A stretch of DNA of 64,000 nucleotides from Poecilobothrus nobilitatus (GCA_947095535.1 OX352773.1:168528438-168592437), one strand, 5' to 3'; numbered from the stretch's first letter, positions 23,641 through 35,975 are shown. The notes: generated from the sequence alone by a model not told the origin. Numbers and translations are program-made.

Positions 23641-23780
23641 ATATCAAGTTGTAAGATATTGAAAGACTATAGAACATAAGAAAGTATTTGAGGTTATTTT
23701 AATAATTATGTGATACCTCAAATCTTTTGCATTAAAATTGTTTAAAATTACCCGCTCTCAGATTTGAAAAAATTAGATAA

Positions 23781-24804
23781 AAACAAGTAAAAGTAACAGT
23801 AAGTCGATGTAACCGACTTATTTATACCCTACACCTAAAAAATTCAAATTAAATTAAAAATCCATAAGCTGTTTTAGTTAGGTATTTAATATAACTAAGC
23901 TAAAAAAATAAATGCTTTTACAACCTTTGTACAAAATTTCGAAGATATGCTTGTTTGGTCTTGGGAGTTGTGTGGCAGATACCCGAACAACCATTCTAAT
24001 TCATCTTAAATTTTTTACAAATCAGGGATTCAGGAAACAACACCCTAGTACCAAATTTGAAGTTTCTATCTTTATTAATTTCGAAGATATGCTTGCTCTG
24101 TTTTGGGAGTTGTATGGAAGGTTCCCGAACGACCACTCCAATTCATCTCAAATTTTAGGCAAATCAAGGATTTAGGAAACAGCACCCTCCTATCAAATTT
24201 GAAGTTCCTATCTTTATTAATTTCGAAGATATGCTTGTTCGGTCTTGGTAATTGTATGGGAGGTACCCGAACAGCTCCTCCAATTCATCTCAAATTTTGG
24301 ACAAATAAGGGATTCAGGAAACAACACCCTAGTACCAAATTTGAAGTTTCTATCTTTATTAATTTCGGATATATGCTTGTTCGGTTTTGGGATTTGTATG
24401 GGAGGTACCCGAACAACCACTCTAGTTCATCTCAAATTTTAGGGTTGTCAGGGATTCAGGAAAACACACCCTCATACAAAATTTTAAGTTTCTGTCTTTA
24501 TTAATTTCGAAGATATGCGTATTTGATTTTGGGAGGTACTCGAACGCATGGTCCGATTTCGCCCATTTGCAATCCCCACATTACCTTAGTCATTGTTAAC
24601 CTACAGTATAAATTTCATCAAGATAGCATCATTATTTTTTGAGTTATCGTGCGTACGGACGGACGGACGGACATCGCTAAATCGACTCAGGAGGTGATCC
24701 TGATTCAGAATATATATACATGGCTATACCTAACTCGCTTCCTTTTGGTGGTTACAAACACCATACCAAAGTTAATATACCCTATACTTAATGTGTAGGG
24801 TATA
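23781..24804 (-). mobile_element. HINE2 copy with five 142-bp tandem units
   Basis: The left end AAACAAGTAAAAGTAACAG and a stem-loop (AAGTCG..CGACTT) precede TATACCCTACACC. The right end carries GGACGGACGGACGGACATCG, CTCAGGAGGTGATCCTGATT, ATATATATACATGG and GTGTAGGGTATA. On the minus strand this is the INE-1-like plan. The centre consists of units starting GAAGATATGC at 23941, 24083, 24225, 24367 (variant) and 24509, exactly 142 bp apart. Open frames inside are by-products of the repeat. Confidence 0.8.
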
Positions 24805-25378
24805 ACAAGTAAATGTAATAGTAAGTCGATGCAATCGACATATTAATACCCTACACCTGAATAATTCGAATTAAATTAAAAATCCATAAGTTTTTTGTCA
24901 GCTATCTTTGTTGGTTTTGGAGATAATCTCGTTTACTCTAGGGCTCGTTCGGAAGCTTCCAAAATCCGAACCCATGGACCAAATCCTCTCAAATTTCAGA
25001 GACTTAAATCAAATATGAAAGAACACCATGCTGCCAAATTGAAAGGTTTTATCTTTGTTGGTTTTAGAGATAATCTCGTTTGCTCCGGAATCATTCTGTA
25101 GCTTCCAGAATCCGAACCCATGGACCGGTTTTGTCCAGATTCGAACTTAGCTTTCCTTTCGTAATTAGTAACCTACTATATAAATTTCATCAAGATAGCT
25201 TTACTAGTTTTTGAGTTATTGTGCGAACGGACGGATGGACGGACGGACATCGTTAAATTGACTCAGGAGGTGATCCTGATTCAGAATATATATACATGTC
25301 CATATCTAACTCGCTTCCTTTTGGTCGTTACAAACACCATACCAAAGTTAATATACCCTATACTTTAGACGTAGGGTA
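24805..25378 (-). mobile_element. Short HINE2 copy abutting the previous one
   Basis: Starts ACAAGTAAATGTAATAG directly after the GGGTATA end of the previous element, with no spacer, and ends with GACGTAGGGTA. It keeps both terminal blocks and the GGAC run, but has only one or two central units, of the GGAGATAATCTCGTTTGCTC type also found at 55571-57625. Confidence 0.75.
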
Positions 25379-25395
25379 AAAAAAACCTATAAGAA

Positions 25396-26225
25396 AATCA
25401 TTAAAAAGACGAGGAAGAGTGCAGTAGAGTAGACTGTGTCAACTCTGGGATACCCGTATGAACGTAATATATCCTGTTTCTATAAAACTTGATCATCTAT
25501 TAAAAACATTCAGATGTTTTAGTACCGAACTACAGAGATATATTTATGTAAATTGTGGAGTTGTATGACAGCTACCCGAATCTATTGCGCCTAGCTTCAT
25601 TAAGTTCCAAGAAATGCAAGAAGCCTGAACCGGCTGCTTTAGACCAATCAAATTTGACAAAAGTTTTTGGCATGCAACTCGACACTTTTTCACTAAATTT
25701 CAGATAGCTAGCTTCAATAGACACTTAGTTATTTTCATTTAAAACTAGAAGTTGTATGGCAACTATCCGAACCCGTCGCACCACCACAACCAAATTTTGC
25801 AGAAGTTGTTGCCATAAAACTTGATCATCATTCGCAAAATTTCAGATACCTAGATTGAATAGACACTGGGTTATTTCCATTTAAAGAAAGAAGTTGTATG
25901 GCAGCTACTCGAACCCGGCGGTCGAAAATGCTGGAGTTAAGTAGCAAAACTAACTATTTTGCGAAAGTGACGTAAAAAAATGTCAGCCTTCTAAATCCTT
26001 TATTTTCTGAGTTATCGTGCGGACGGACACTGAGTTATTTTTATTTAAAAAGAGAAGTTGTATGGCAGCTATCCGAACCCGTAGCACCACCACAACCAAA
26101 TTTCGCAGAAGTTGTTGCCATAGAATTTGATCATCATCCGCAAAATTTCAGATTCCTAGATTGAATAGACACTGGGTTATTTCCATTTAAAGAAAGAAGT
26201 TGTATGGCAGCTACTCGTTTAAGTT
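25396..26225 (-). mobile_element. HINE4 copy with 142-bp tandem units
   Basis: The left end, read on the minus strand, gives a stem-loop (AGTTGACACAGTCTACT) and the terminus CACTCTTCCTCGTC, with the subterminal repeat ATACGGGTATCCC. Central units starting GTTATTT.CATTTAAA lie at 25728 and 25870, and again at 26034 and 26176, each pair 142 bp apart; they share AGAAGTTGTATGGCA. A GCGGACGGACAC block is embedded near 26017. The inner end is not clear because HINE1 sequence follows. Confidence 0.6.
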
Positions 26226-26229
26226 AGAA

Positions 26230-27003
26230 AAGCGATATTAATCAAATAATCAAAGTTAGGCCTTTGAAAATAAGTATGAGTCATTTCAGAAAGTATTTTT
26301 GTATCGCCCCCCGTTTCGGAGTTGTATGGAGTCAAAAACTAAAAAATTCCTTATTTTTAAACACCTGTTACTTGAACACCTGTCCAAATTTTTTTGAAGT
26401 AATACACAAAAATTAAAGCTCCAACATTATATTTTTATTTCTATTAACAAACTTTTCTTAATAATATAGAGTTACCTTGAAATTGACGAAAATGTGACTT
26501 CATTTTTCTAAATTTTCCTAACAAATTTCGTTAACGATATTTTTGCATTTTTTTTTACTCGATAATTTGAAATTGTTAAGGATGATGCGTAGTACAAAAA
26601 TAATTAAATAAATAAAAAATATAACGGTTGTTTGAAGAATTTATATTTATATGATATTAGTATACATACTTATATAACTCATGTTTATTTACATATCGTA
26701 TTATGTCCCTGAATGATACATAATACATATGTATGGTATAAATTATTATACATTTGCCGCTTAGTATTAAATGGTACTATAGCATATTTGGAAAAGTTTT
26801 AGATTGATAATCGTTATGTGGAAGAGTAGAATCTGCTTTTGAAGAATATATGTACAACCCATAGTTCTAGAAATTATAAAATTCACCCAAATTATTTTAA
26901 AATACTAAAATATAAAAAAAATAATATTGTAAGCAGAGTGACAGGCTGTGAACATACTAACGGTTCGTACGGGTATCTAAGAGTTGACAAAGGCAACTGT
27001 ATT
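26230..27003 (+). mobile_element. HINE1 copy, 5'-truncated and split by a hAT element
   Basis: Corresponds to about 1440-2376 of the full HINE1 copy, with several deletions. It ends in the stem-loop AGTTGACAAAGGCAACT and the bases ACTGTATT (26996-27003). The remaining terminal bases, CTTCCTCGTT, are found after the hAT insertion at 30435-30444. Confidence 0.75.
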
Positions 27004-30000
27004 CATGCCCGAATTAACCTCTTCGTAGGCCCTAGGCACTTTTACCTTTAACCCTATCGAATAGTTTTTTACCAGTATCCCTAATGAAGTTAGCTGTGGT
27101 TTATTTTTAAAATACGTTAATTTAATTCCAAAGTGTTTTTGTTTAACAACACTTTATTTAAATAACAAAGTTTAGTTTCATTCCATATTGGTTTATTTTA
27201 TGAATGTTATTTTGTGAATATTATATTGGTGCCTTTATTTCGCTTTATAACGTTTTTCTACTACGACCGAAATTACATGAAGAAATGCTTATTTCGTATA
27301 TGTATGACGATGATGAGTACCAATTATTATACTTTAAGTCTTTTGTTTCTAAGTTTAAATTCCACGCATTTGAAAACAAAAATTTTAAACCTGCTTGATA
27401 TGATTGCTTGGTTTACTGTCAATTGCAAAGAAAATTCATTTTCTTACATATGTATACGAATGAAATTAAATTTTCTGTGATTATAGCTGTGTAACCATAG
27501 CAACTGATTTTTTTACAAGTAATTTTCTGAAAAGATGCAACTATAGCAAAGATGCAACCATAGCAACTGATTTTTTTAGAAGTAATTTTCTGAAATGATT
27601 AAGAAATTTTTATTGTGTTTCTACTTTGTTAGAGTTATCTAGTTATAACAAATAATATTGCTGTAAAACTATAAATATTAATTATTTATTAAAAGTAAGT
27701 CTTTTTTTAAATATATGATAATTTAACAAGAATATTAATATATATGTTATTCTAAAAATAAATTATTCAAAGTAAATTGAGGTGGTTCTAACTGATTTAT
27801 CAAAAAGTTCCAGTTGTATTCAGAATAATAAAAACATATAATATAAAAATTGTTGATGTAAGTCATCATATTTATAAAATATTTTCCTCTAATTATATAA
27901 ATATATTTAGTTCAGCCCGTTTAAAATTAAAAAATGAACTGACTGATATAAGAGAAAACATGAATCGGGCTCCGAAAAGCGTAAAAAGAAAATAGTCAAA
28001 GAAGAAGCATTGAAAAAAATGAAAGGTTCATTACCCAAATATATAACAGAAACAAGAGGAAATAATGAAAGCTGTTCTACAAATGTTACCGAATTTATTG
28101 GACCAGAAGACCAAAATCAAAATAAAACTTCAGAACAATTATCATCTGGTACGGAATATACTAATAAACAAGATACATATACATGTGAGTTAGAGGTATA
28201 AGAAAACCGAACTTCAATTAGCAATTAACTAATGGGGAAGCAATCGAAAGATACTGGCTTATATATTCTCCATCAACTGGAACAGTACATTGTTATATCT
28301 GCAAGCTTTTCCCTAGAGTGAACGTAATCCTCAACCAACTTATAAATGGATTTGATGATGGGAAAAATGCAATATCCAGGTTTACATCACATGAAAAATC
28401 AAAAGATCACCTTGACGCAGTGTCATCTATGTTTCAATTACAGAAGAACAGTAGAATTGATATAGAGCTACAGAAAGAGAAAGAAAAATTGTGTAATAAC
28501 TGGATTGAAGTTTTAAAGAGAATAGTTGCCGTAATAAAATTTCTTTCTGAACGAGGTTTGCCATTTCGTGGCGATAATGAAATTCATAATTGTTCTAATA
28601 ATGGAAATTATCTTGGTTGTATCGATCTTATAGCCGAATTTGATCCATTTTTAAAAGAACTTATTCGAAAATATGCAAATGCTGGAAGAGGAAATGTTTC
28701 CTATTTATCTAATGCTATATGTGAAGAATTTATTGGTATACCAGGATCTAAAGTTACAACGCAGATAATATCTGAAATAAAAGAAGCAAAATATTATGGA
28801 ATCAGCATTGATTCAACTCCTGATATTAGTCATATGGACCAGCTTACCGTGATCATTCGGTATGTACTTAAATGTGCAAATGTGGTTGAACTATTTTTAA
28901 AATTTATTGCAATTGAACAACACGATGGAAAATATTTATTCGACATTATACGACATACTTTGGAACATTATAACATAAGTATTGGAAATTGCAGGTCCCA
29001 ATCATATGATAACGCCAGTAATATGAGCGGCATATATGCAGGTGTACAAGCTAGATTTAGAGAAATAAATAGTCTGGCTGAATGGGTTCTATGTGCTGCT
29101 CATAGTCTTAATTTGGTATGTTCAACTGCTGTGGAGTGTTGCTTGGAAGTTTAAGTTTTTTGGAATTTTACAAGCAATATACACTTTTTTTTGTGCTTCA
29201 CCACAAAGATGGTCCAAATTTAAAGACAATATGAAAGAAAATACTTGTGTTGTTAAAAATTTATCAGAAACCAGATGGTCTGTTCGACATGATGCTACTA
29301 AGGCTCTATTTATGAATTATTCAGAAATTCCACAAGCATTGTTTGAAATAACTGAAAGCGAACGTCAACCTGCTGTGGCTGTACAGGAAGCGAAATCTTT
29401 AATAAAAAAGCTGAACAATTTTAAAACAGCATTGAAGTGTGTTATTTGGAATGATTTATTACAAAATATTAATATTGTCAATAAAACTCTGCAGGAGACT
29501 GGCATAGAATTATGCACTATTGTAAAATTATTTGATACTCTCATAGCTTACTTTCATGATATTCGTTTAGAGTTTGATAAATTTGAAACCATGGCAAAAA
29601 AGCTTACATCCTCCGATTTTTTGATGAAGTTTTAGACAACACAGATCCTAGCTTGAGGCTAAGTGCAAGTGACAAATTTCGTATAGAATCTTTTTATATA
29701 ATAGTAGATAGACCTATAATTGAAATTCGTAAGCGACTTGGAGCATATCAAATGTTATATGAAAGGTTTAATTTTTTGGTGGACAGAAGTTTAACAAATA
29801 ATAAAATAGTTTAGAAAGCAAACCAGTTAGTGCAAATATATTCTTCAGATGTTGAAGATGCATTTGTTGACGAGTTTTTATTATTTTCACGAATGTATGG
29901 GAATAAAAAATCAGTGAAGGAAATGATAATTGCACAAATAAATGATAAACTAGTGACCAGTTTTCCAAATGTAAATATTGTGTTAAGAATTTATTTATCG

Positions 30001-30426
30001 ATATTTGGAACGAATGCGGAAGGGGAGCGGAGCTTTTCAAAGCTTAAAAGAATAAAAAATTGCCTCCGATCAACTATGGGACAGGAACAATTATCATCTC
30101 TTACGCTTTTATCAATTGAAAGTGATTTAATGCGAGAAATTAGTTTCGATGATGTTATTGTCGAATTCGCCAATAAAAATGTAGGAAGGTTAGTTTAGGT
30201 AATAATTAAATAAATTGTTTACTAAATTAATAATTTTTTTTTGGTTTTTTGAAAATAAATTTTGAATTATTTTGGATTAAGTGAAGTTTTTCTTTTCATG
30301 CTTTGATTGAATATTTATTATATAAATTTTTCGTAAATAATAATATGTATACATTTTCGTAGGCCATTTACAGTTCGTAGGCCCTAGGCACTGTGCCTAT
30401 TGTGCCTATGGGATAATGCGGGTGTG
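27004..30426 (+). mobile_element. hAT-superfamily DNA transposon, 3.4 kb, decayed
   Basis: The element is bounded by identical 8-bp target duplications ACTGTATT at 26996-27003 and 30427-30434. Ends are imperfect inverted repeats starting CA: CATGCCCGAATTAACC at the left and, in reverse complement, CACACCCGCATTATCC at the right. Inner copies of CGTAGGCCCTAGGCAC occur in the same orientation near both ends (27024 and 30376). It encodes the decayed transposase described separately. The undisturbed target sequence is visible in other HINE1 copies at 2369 and 17218, which fixes the insertion point exactly. Confidence 0.85.
27962..30198 (+). pseudogene. hAT transposase (TTF/ZMYM-type), frameshifted
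   Basis: Traces run from a basic N-terminal region (ESGSEKRKKKIVKEE, about 27962) through a TTF-type zinc finger (RYWLIYSP, then CYICKLFP and FTSHEKSKDHLDA, 28249-28420), a DUF4371-like core (ISIDSTPDISHMDQLTVIIR, SYDNASNMSG, CAAHSLNL, 28800-29115) and the C-terminal dimerisation region (GTNAEGERSFSKLKRIKNCL followed by RSTM, about 30008-30080). Lesions: a frame change near 28200-28230, one near 29140, one near 29620 and an in-frame TAG at 29812. The enzyme would cut and paste the element; this copy cannot. Similar proteins are annotated as zinc finger MYM-type 1-like in many insects. Confidence 0.85.
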
Positions 30427-30444
30427 ACTGTATTCTTCCTCGTT
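30427..30444 (+). mobile_element. Target duplication and remaining HINE1 terminus
   Basis: ACTGTATT repeats the bases before the hAT element, and CTTCCTCGTT completes the HINE1 right end, matching 2377-2386 and 17226-17235. Confidence 0.8.
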
Positions 30445-31556
30445 ATAATATAGGTTTTGTAATAGAAAATATCAAAAAATATTTTATGTATGTAGATATT
30501 TGTATTCAAAACTTGTTGCGAATGGCATAATACGTAGTGTGTGAAACAAAAAAATCGAGGTAGAATCGTTTTTTTTTTTTAAATAGCTAGTAATCATATT
30601 TAAAACTATATCTACACTGTACACATTATAGCTATGTATATTTTATTTTTCTACAATGGAACACATACAAGTATACAACACAACACTTTAAAGTTAATAT
30701 TTCGCCAAAAATGATAGTCATATTCTTATATCATAATATGCATTGAAAATATTATGATGAAAAATAATGATATCGGTAAGAAAGTTTTGTTTGGTTTAGT
30801 TTTTCTCTATGAAATTATTTGTATGGATGAGTGTTTGTAAATAATATTAGACAATTTTTGTATTAAGAGTTCTAAACTATTGAAAAATTGTTTTTTTTAA
30901 TACAATTTATGAAACTCATATAGATTTGAGTACAGCAGTTAACAACCAAAATTAAATTTTAATGAATATTAATTTTTAAATACATATGTACATATTTTGT
31001 TATTTTTTCGATACCGATATCCATACATACATACATACATACATAATATGTATGTTTAGAATCATGATTTGTTTTCTTTTCTTTTAGAATCAAAAATTTT
31101 GTATCATTACTAGTTTTTTGTAATTTAGATGTAACGGTACAATATACGTTTACCCCAGCTACAGAGCCCCTAGTACATATATTAAAGAAAAGAAGGGATT
31201 TTAAAATATTTTATGGTTTTTTACTTTATGACTTCATGAAACTTCATGAAACTTTAAGTTTTAATATTATGTTAGATTTCATCAATTAAAATATTACGAG
31301 TACCATTTGCGTCGATGTTATTCAAATTTTAGGGAAATTCGTTCGACTAGTTTTTATTACTGCCAGAAAATTTTTTGATAAATTGTCACTTGTCTAAGCA
31401 TTTCAAGACTACTTACCCACTGAAGAATGAAACACTCCTAAACATAAAACTAAAAAATTTTAACACATTGTTAGACAAACTAATTAATGAAGCTGTAGTA
31501 ATTTTAAGTTGTACATTAGAAATGTACAGAAACTTAAACTTTTAAGAAACTTAAAA
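30445..31556. other. Intergenic; microsatellite and a dispersed segment
   Basis: A (CATA)n run lies at 31022-31045. About 31045-31200 (AGAATCATGATT, ACGGTACAATATACGTTTAC, CCAGCTACAGAGCCCCTAGT) resembles 55395-55530, so it is part of a dispersed repeat. No gene is visible. Confidence 0.45.
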
Positions 31557-32379
31557 AAAACAAGGTAGAATGTAAACCAACGGTTTTTAAAAGCGCATAT
31601 TTCCAAAACTCAATACAAACTGTTTAGAATTGTGACATGCACAAAAATTTGAAAATTTAAGATATAAAATTAAGAAATTTTTTGTAATAAGAAAATATCT
31701 GATAATACGACTTTTCTGGAATTTTGACGGACTGTAAGTCCGGAATCCTATATAACTAAGAAAAGTCGTTAACACACGTAAAAATATATTACTGGAGCTT
31801 TAAATTTCATGTCTTGCCGAAGAAAAATTTTTACAGGTGCCTGAGTTACAGCTGTCTAAAAATAGCAGATTTTCAATTTTTGAGGCGTAATAACTCTTAA
31901 AGAGGGGGTGGTCCACAAAAAATTTCTGAGCAAACTTATAGTAATTCTAAAAGTTCTTTCTTGTCTCAAAATTGCAAGCCATTATGAAAGTAGAAAAATC
32001 ATGCAAAATTTGGTTTTCATATAACGGTAATTTTAAATACTAAATTTAAAGAAATTGTATAATTTTGATATTAATTTACAAAGTTAAAAAAATACCTGTC
32101 GAATGACGTTTTCAGATTGAAAAAATCTTAAGCAGAACATAAGATATATGCATTTAAAAATAGGGCGTTTTCAAAGTTTGAGGGGCTGTAGCTCCGCAAT
32201 GGGTGGGGCTACATGAAAAAGTTGTTTCACAAAATTATTTTTTTTATGAGACCTATTCATGGTTAAAAGTTTGTTTCTCTATCTTTAACGGTGTAAAAGT
32301 TTTGTAAACAGACGGACGGACGGACAGAGTGAACCTAATAAGCAAATTTCTCCAAAAAGTTTTGGAAATGTGCTAAAAA
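31557..32379 (-). mobile_element. HINE3 copy
   Basis: The left end AAAACAAGGTAGAATG leads into the perfect short stem-loop AAACCAACGGTTT (31574-31586) and a GCGCATATTTCC repeat. The right end is CAGACGGACGGACGGACAGA, then TTTTGGAAATGTGCTAAAAA. The core holds CTGTAAGTCCGGAATCC and ACGGTAATTTTAAAT. Orientation is given with the stem-loop as the 3' end. Confidence 0.75.
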
Positions 32380-32987
32380 CCCAAAAGATAATTTTTAACA
32401 AAAACAAAATCCTGAAAAACAAAATCTCTAAATACAAAATTCACAAAAATAAAATCTTCTAAAAGAATAATATGGTTTTTATGCATTCAAAAATTAAAAA
32501 TAATTAGTTAAAAATAATAAACAACTTTAAAATCCCTGCTAATTTTCAAATGTGTTAACATAATATTAATAATAGAGATAAAGCTAACAAAAGAGATGCA
32601 GCAAACTGTAAATAATACTTACATTGTGTGGTGTGAATTTCATAATTTTATTTGTCGAAATTTGTGAATGTCATTTACAGGGTTGCCACAGCTTTTTTTT
32701 TTTAAATAATTTATTCAACTGGTTTAATGGTTATATTAAATCGTAATTATTACAATTAACTCATATCATTTATTTATTAAAAGTGTGACAGCTCTTTGAT
32801 TTATTAATATAAATGATATTATTATGTATTTTATTGTATTAATATGTGTATGTAATTAAATTTTAGTTAGAACCAAATAGGATTCTAAAGCCTATTACAT
32901 ACAGTGTAAAGTTTCCTCTATTTTGCACGAAACGTTATCTGCAAATTAATACAGATAATATCTAGTAGTAAATGAAATTTTGGCGAC
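32380..32987. other. Intergenic, nothing recognised
   Basis: It starts with an A-rich stretch of AACAAAATC-type phrases (32395-32460) and continues as single-copy A/T-rich sequence. No coding or repeat termini were recognised. Confidence 0.4.
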
Positions 32988-33278
32988 GTGTCATAATCCC
33001 CGAAGTCATAATACCCTAAAAAAATTTGGGTCTTTTGGCTCATTTGAAATGGGACATAATCCCCTAAATATGTTTGAGCCTTATGTCTCCAGCATTGAGC
33101 CTTATGTATTACCAGCATTGAGACATAAAGCCCTAAAATTTTGTGGGTCATAAGCCCCTAATTAAATAAGAGATTATGACCCACCGCTGATTGGACATAA
33201 TGCCCTAATTGTATTTGGGCTTTGTGACCCACTGTTTGTGAGTCAAAAAGCCCAATTGTTTTTGGGAGATTATGACAT
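32988..33278. repeat. Array of imperfect palindromes (CATAATNCCCTAA units), MITE-like
   Basis: CATAATNCCCTAA or a close variant occurs at 33007, 33055, 33124, 33149 and 33196. It is interleaved with its complement-like form TTGGG..TTNTGNC (for example near 33026, 33226 and 33262), so each unit can fold. The block begins GTCATAATCCCC and ends GGGAGATTATGAC, giving terminal inverted repeats. It looks like a small foldback element. No second copy is in this window. Confidence 0.6.
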
Positions 33279-33551
33279 TTCGTTATAATTAATTAATACT
33301 AACTACTTCTTAAATTATTACGGCATTATTATTACTTCATTTAAATGAGTCAAAACACCCTAAAATTGAAAATTTTAAATTATCTAAATTAAAACCTGTT
33401 TTTAAAAATAAAAATTTGATATCATACAATAAACACATAAGACTAGTGAATATCTTAGGCGGGGGAATTTTGAAGTTGGATGTTGCCGTTTTCCAGAATA
33501 TGTTTATATAATATGTATAATTATATAGTATATGCAGGAAATGCATCCATA

Positions 33552-33812
33552 TTATGCAGAAGGTTTGAAGGTTTTACACAGATTTGGAACGAAATTTCTC
33601 CTTTTAAGAAAATAAGAAGGGAACAATGACATATTTTCATAATCTGAAATCAATACATAAGCAACTTTTTCAATGAAATCTCTGTTCACCTTCCTTTTCG
33701 TCCCGTTAATTTCTAAGCAGAGACTGGCCTTAACGCTGCCGCGTCGCACCGCACTGCGAACGATAGTGTCGTAGCCGCGCGTAATTTTACTCTGAAAATC
33801 TGCATACACCAT
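33552..33812 (-). CDS. Unidentified 86-codon ORF with locally raised GC
   Basis: Open from ATG (MVYADFQSKITRGYDTIVRS) to a stop after KTFKPSA. The segment 33715-33790 holds several CG dinucleotides (GCCGCGTCGCACCGCACTGC), unlike anything around it. The predicted protein is charged, soluble and has no recognised domain; it has a C-terminal EKVAYVLISDYENMSLFPSY stretch. It could be an exon of an unrelated gene, a fragment of a transposase, or chance. No copy is seen elsewhere in the window. Real coding status is unproven. Confidence 0.25.
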   Translation of the reverse strand: MVYADFQSKITRGYDTIVRSAVRRGSVKASLCLEINGTKRKVNRDFIEKVAYVLISDYENMSLFPSYFLKRRNFVPNLCKTFKPSA

Positions 33813-35295
33813 GTAATTCCCTTTAACTTATTTAATTAATATAAATATTATAATAGTATATTGTCTTCTATTATTAAAATGTATTAGAATTTTACACCCA
33901 AAAACTAATTTGAGTATTGACCTTGTAAAAGGAAATCATTTTCTTTTTAAATTGCGTTTTCTCAGAATAATAAAATAAAGAAAATTTATTTAATTTGATT
34001 AAAAGCATAATAATATTGATTCAATTTTTCACTATTCTTTAAGGGTTCCATTAATAATTTGTAATTTGAAAAATCAAACAAATACATATAAAATATGTAT
34101 TTGTTAATATAAATATATATTATATGTATATATTAAATATACTTGTACATATAAAAAAGAAAATAAAAAAGGTATTAAAATATTTTATTTCACTGGTAAT
34201 CTAGCACTGTTATGCAAGTTTTTAATATGCTCTTTATACCTATCGAAACACAGTTCTAACTCAAAGTATAATAAATGACTATACTATAGATTAGATATAA
34301 CGGCCGATTGTTCTGTAATTTTAACCTTTTTGTTCATTATCTTGTCACCCCTAAATGATTTCTGCATTTATATGGTTATTCCGACAGTAATCAACTAAAT
34401 ATTTGAAATTGTTAATAAACAACAAACAAAAAAAAGCTTTGAATTGCGAAATTTATATCGACATATCTTGATAATGAAGTAAACTAAACATCTGCATTTT
34501 TTTAAAAAAATGATCAAGTGTTATGGCAGCAATTTCTGTACATATTTGCTGGTTTGCGCAACGGTTTTGGGGAGCCCTCATAAACTCATAAATTCATCTT
34601 AAAGTTTAATAAATTAATTTAATTTTATGGAAATAATATAGGTAAATATAATATATTCATAACGATATCCAAGAATTGAAACAGTCAACTTTATAGGTAT
34701 ATTTGTCATTTTTCTTCCGAATTTTTTTGACAGTTATACAGATTTTATAATGATTTAAATTGAATTTGTTGCAAAACTGAAGTTATTTCTATCATGTTGC
34801 AAAAAAGTCCTGGTCATTGATTTTTTTTTATGCTTCATGAATAATTTGACATTTATAAATTTCTACTTTCTTTTAAATTTATTTATTAAAATCGGTTTGA
34901 ATGGGAATGAAGCAATTAGACTACAAATATTTGAAAAGAGTGAATAAAAAAAAATGGGAGAAACTTTCTAAAAATTGTATTCAAATTTCTTTATTTTGAA
35001 TTTTTACCTGTTGTATGGAGAACAGCTGCCAAACTTATACTTGATAACAATTTGAAACAAAAAAAACAAAATTAAAAATAAAAATAAAACTATAACAAAT
35101 TATATCTATTGGGTTAAAAACCTTCTTTTTCGTAAACAGTATTATATTTTTTAAAGTGCTTTATTTGGGTAATATAATTAACTTTATTTTTCTCTTTTTA
35201 CATAATATCACTTAACGTTAACGATAATAATGATTAATGATTTATCGTCAAAAGGATATGAAAGTGAAATTCTACTTAAATTCCGTCTATTTAAG
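33813..35295. other. Intergenic, nothing recognised
   Basis: Single-copy A/T-rich sequence. No open frame with a recognisable domain, no RNA gene and no repeat terminus were seen. Confidence 0.45.
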
Positions 35296-35819
35296 TTTTT
35301 AGCACAATTCCAAAAAAAAAATTTGAAAAAATGTGCCTATTAGTTTCACTCTGTCCGCTTGTTTATAAAACTTCTACACCGTTAAAGATATAAAAATTAA
35401 AGCTCCAGTAATATATTTTTACGTGTGCTAACGGTTTCTGTTAGTTGTATAGGGTTCCAGAGTTACAGTCCCTCAAAATTGCAAAAAAGTCCTATTTTCA
35501 GGTGTATATATCTCAGGCTCTGTACAGTAGTTTTACAATCTAAAAATGCTAGAAGATCTAAAATTTTCTTACCTCTCTAAAAATATCAAAAATACAATAT
35601 AAAAGTAATAAATTTTTACGTGTGCTAACGGTTTTTCTTAGTTATATAGGCTTCCAGACTTACAACTCCTCAAAATTGCAAAACAGTCCTATTTTCACAT
35701 TTTTTCTTATTATATGAAATTTTTAAATTTTAGTGCCGAGTCACAATTCTAAACACTTTGTAATATATTTTGGAAATGTGCGCTTTTAAAAACCGTTGAT
35801 TTACGTTCTATCTTGTTTT
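35296..35819 (+). mobile_element. HINE3 copy, internally shortened
   Basis: Begins TTTTTAGCACAATTCC, has CTATTAGTTTCACTCTGTCC near 35340 and ends AAAACCGTTGATTTACGTTC with TATCTTGTTTT. This is the complement of the usual layout, so it is in + orientation. Two similar blocks (ACGTGTGCTAACGG at 35421 and 35617) show that part of the core is duplicated. Confidence 0.65.
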
Positions 35820-35975
35820 GATTTAATCCAACTAAAATACTTTATGGCACAAAGAGTTGTTTTGACATTGTAAAGATATTCAATTTTCTTACTCTTTAAA
35901 AGAATTGACAATATTGTTTTTCAATTATTTTTTGATTCTTAAGTTATTTGTTTTAATCTAATTAAAAAATTTTTT

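Noticed and set aside
23912..24504. Overlapping open frames of 65-133 codons in the 24-kb and 43-kb HINE2 copies
   Set aside because: They come from the 142-bp units (142 is not a multiple of 3), so each frame recurs every third unit. They are not protein genes.
33337..33546. 69-codon minus-strand frame next to the CG-rich ORF
   Set aside because: A/T-biased, with no domain and no clear splice link to 33552-33812.
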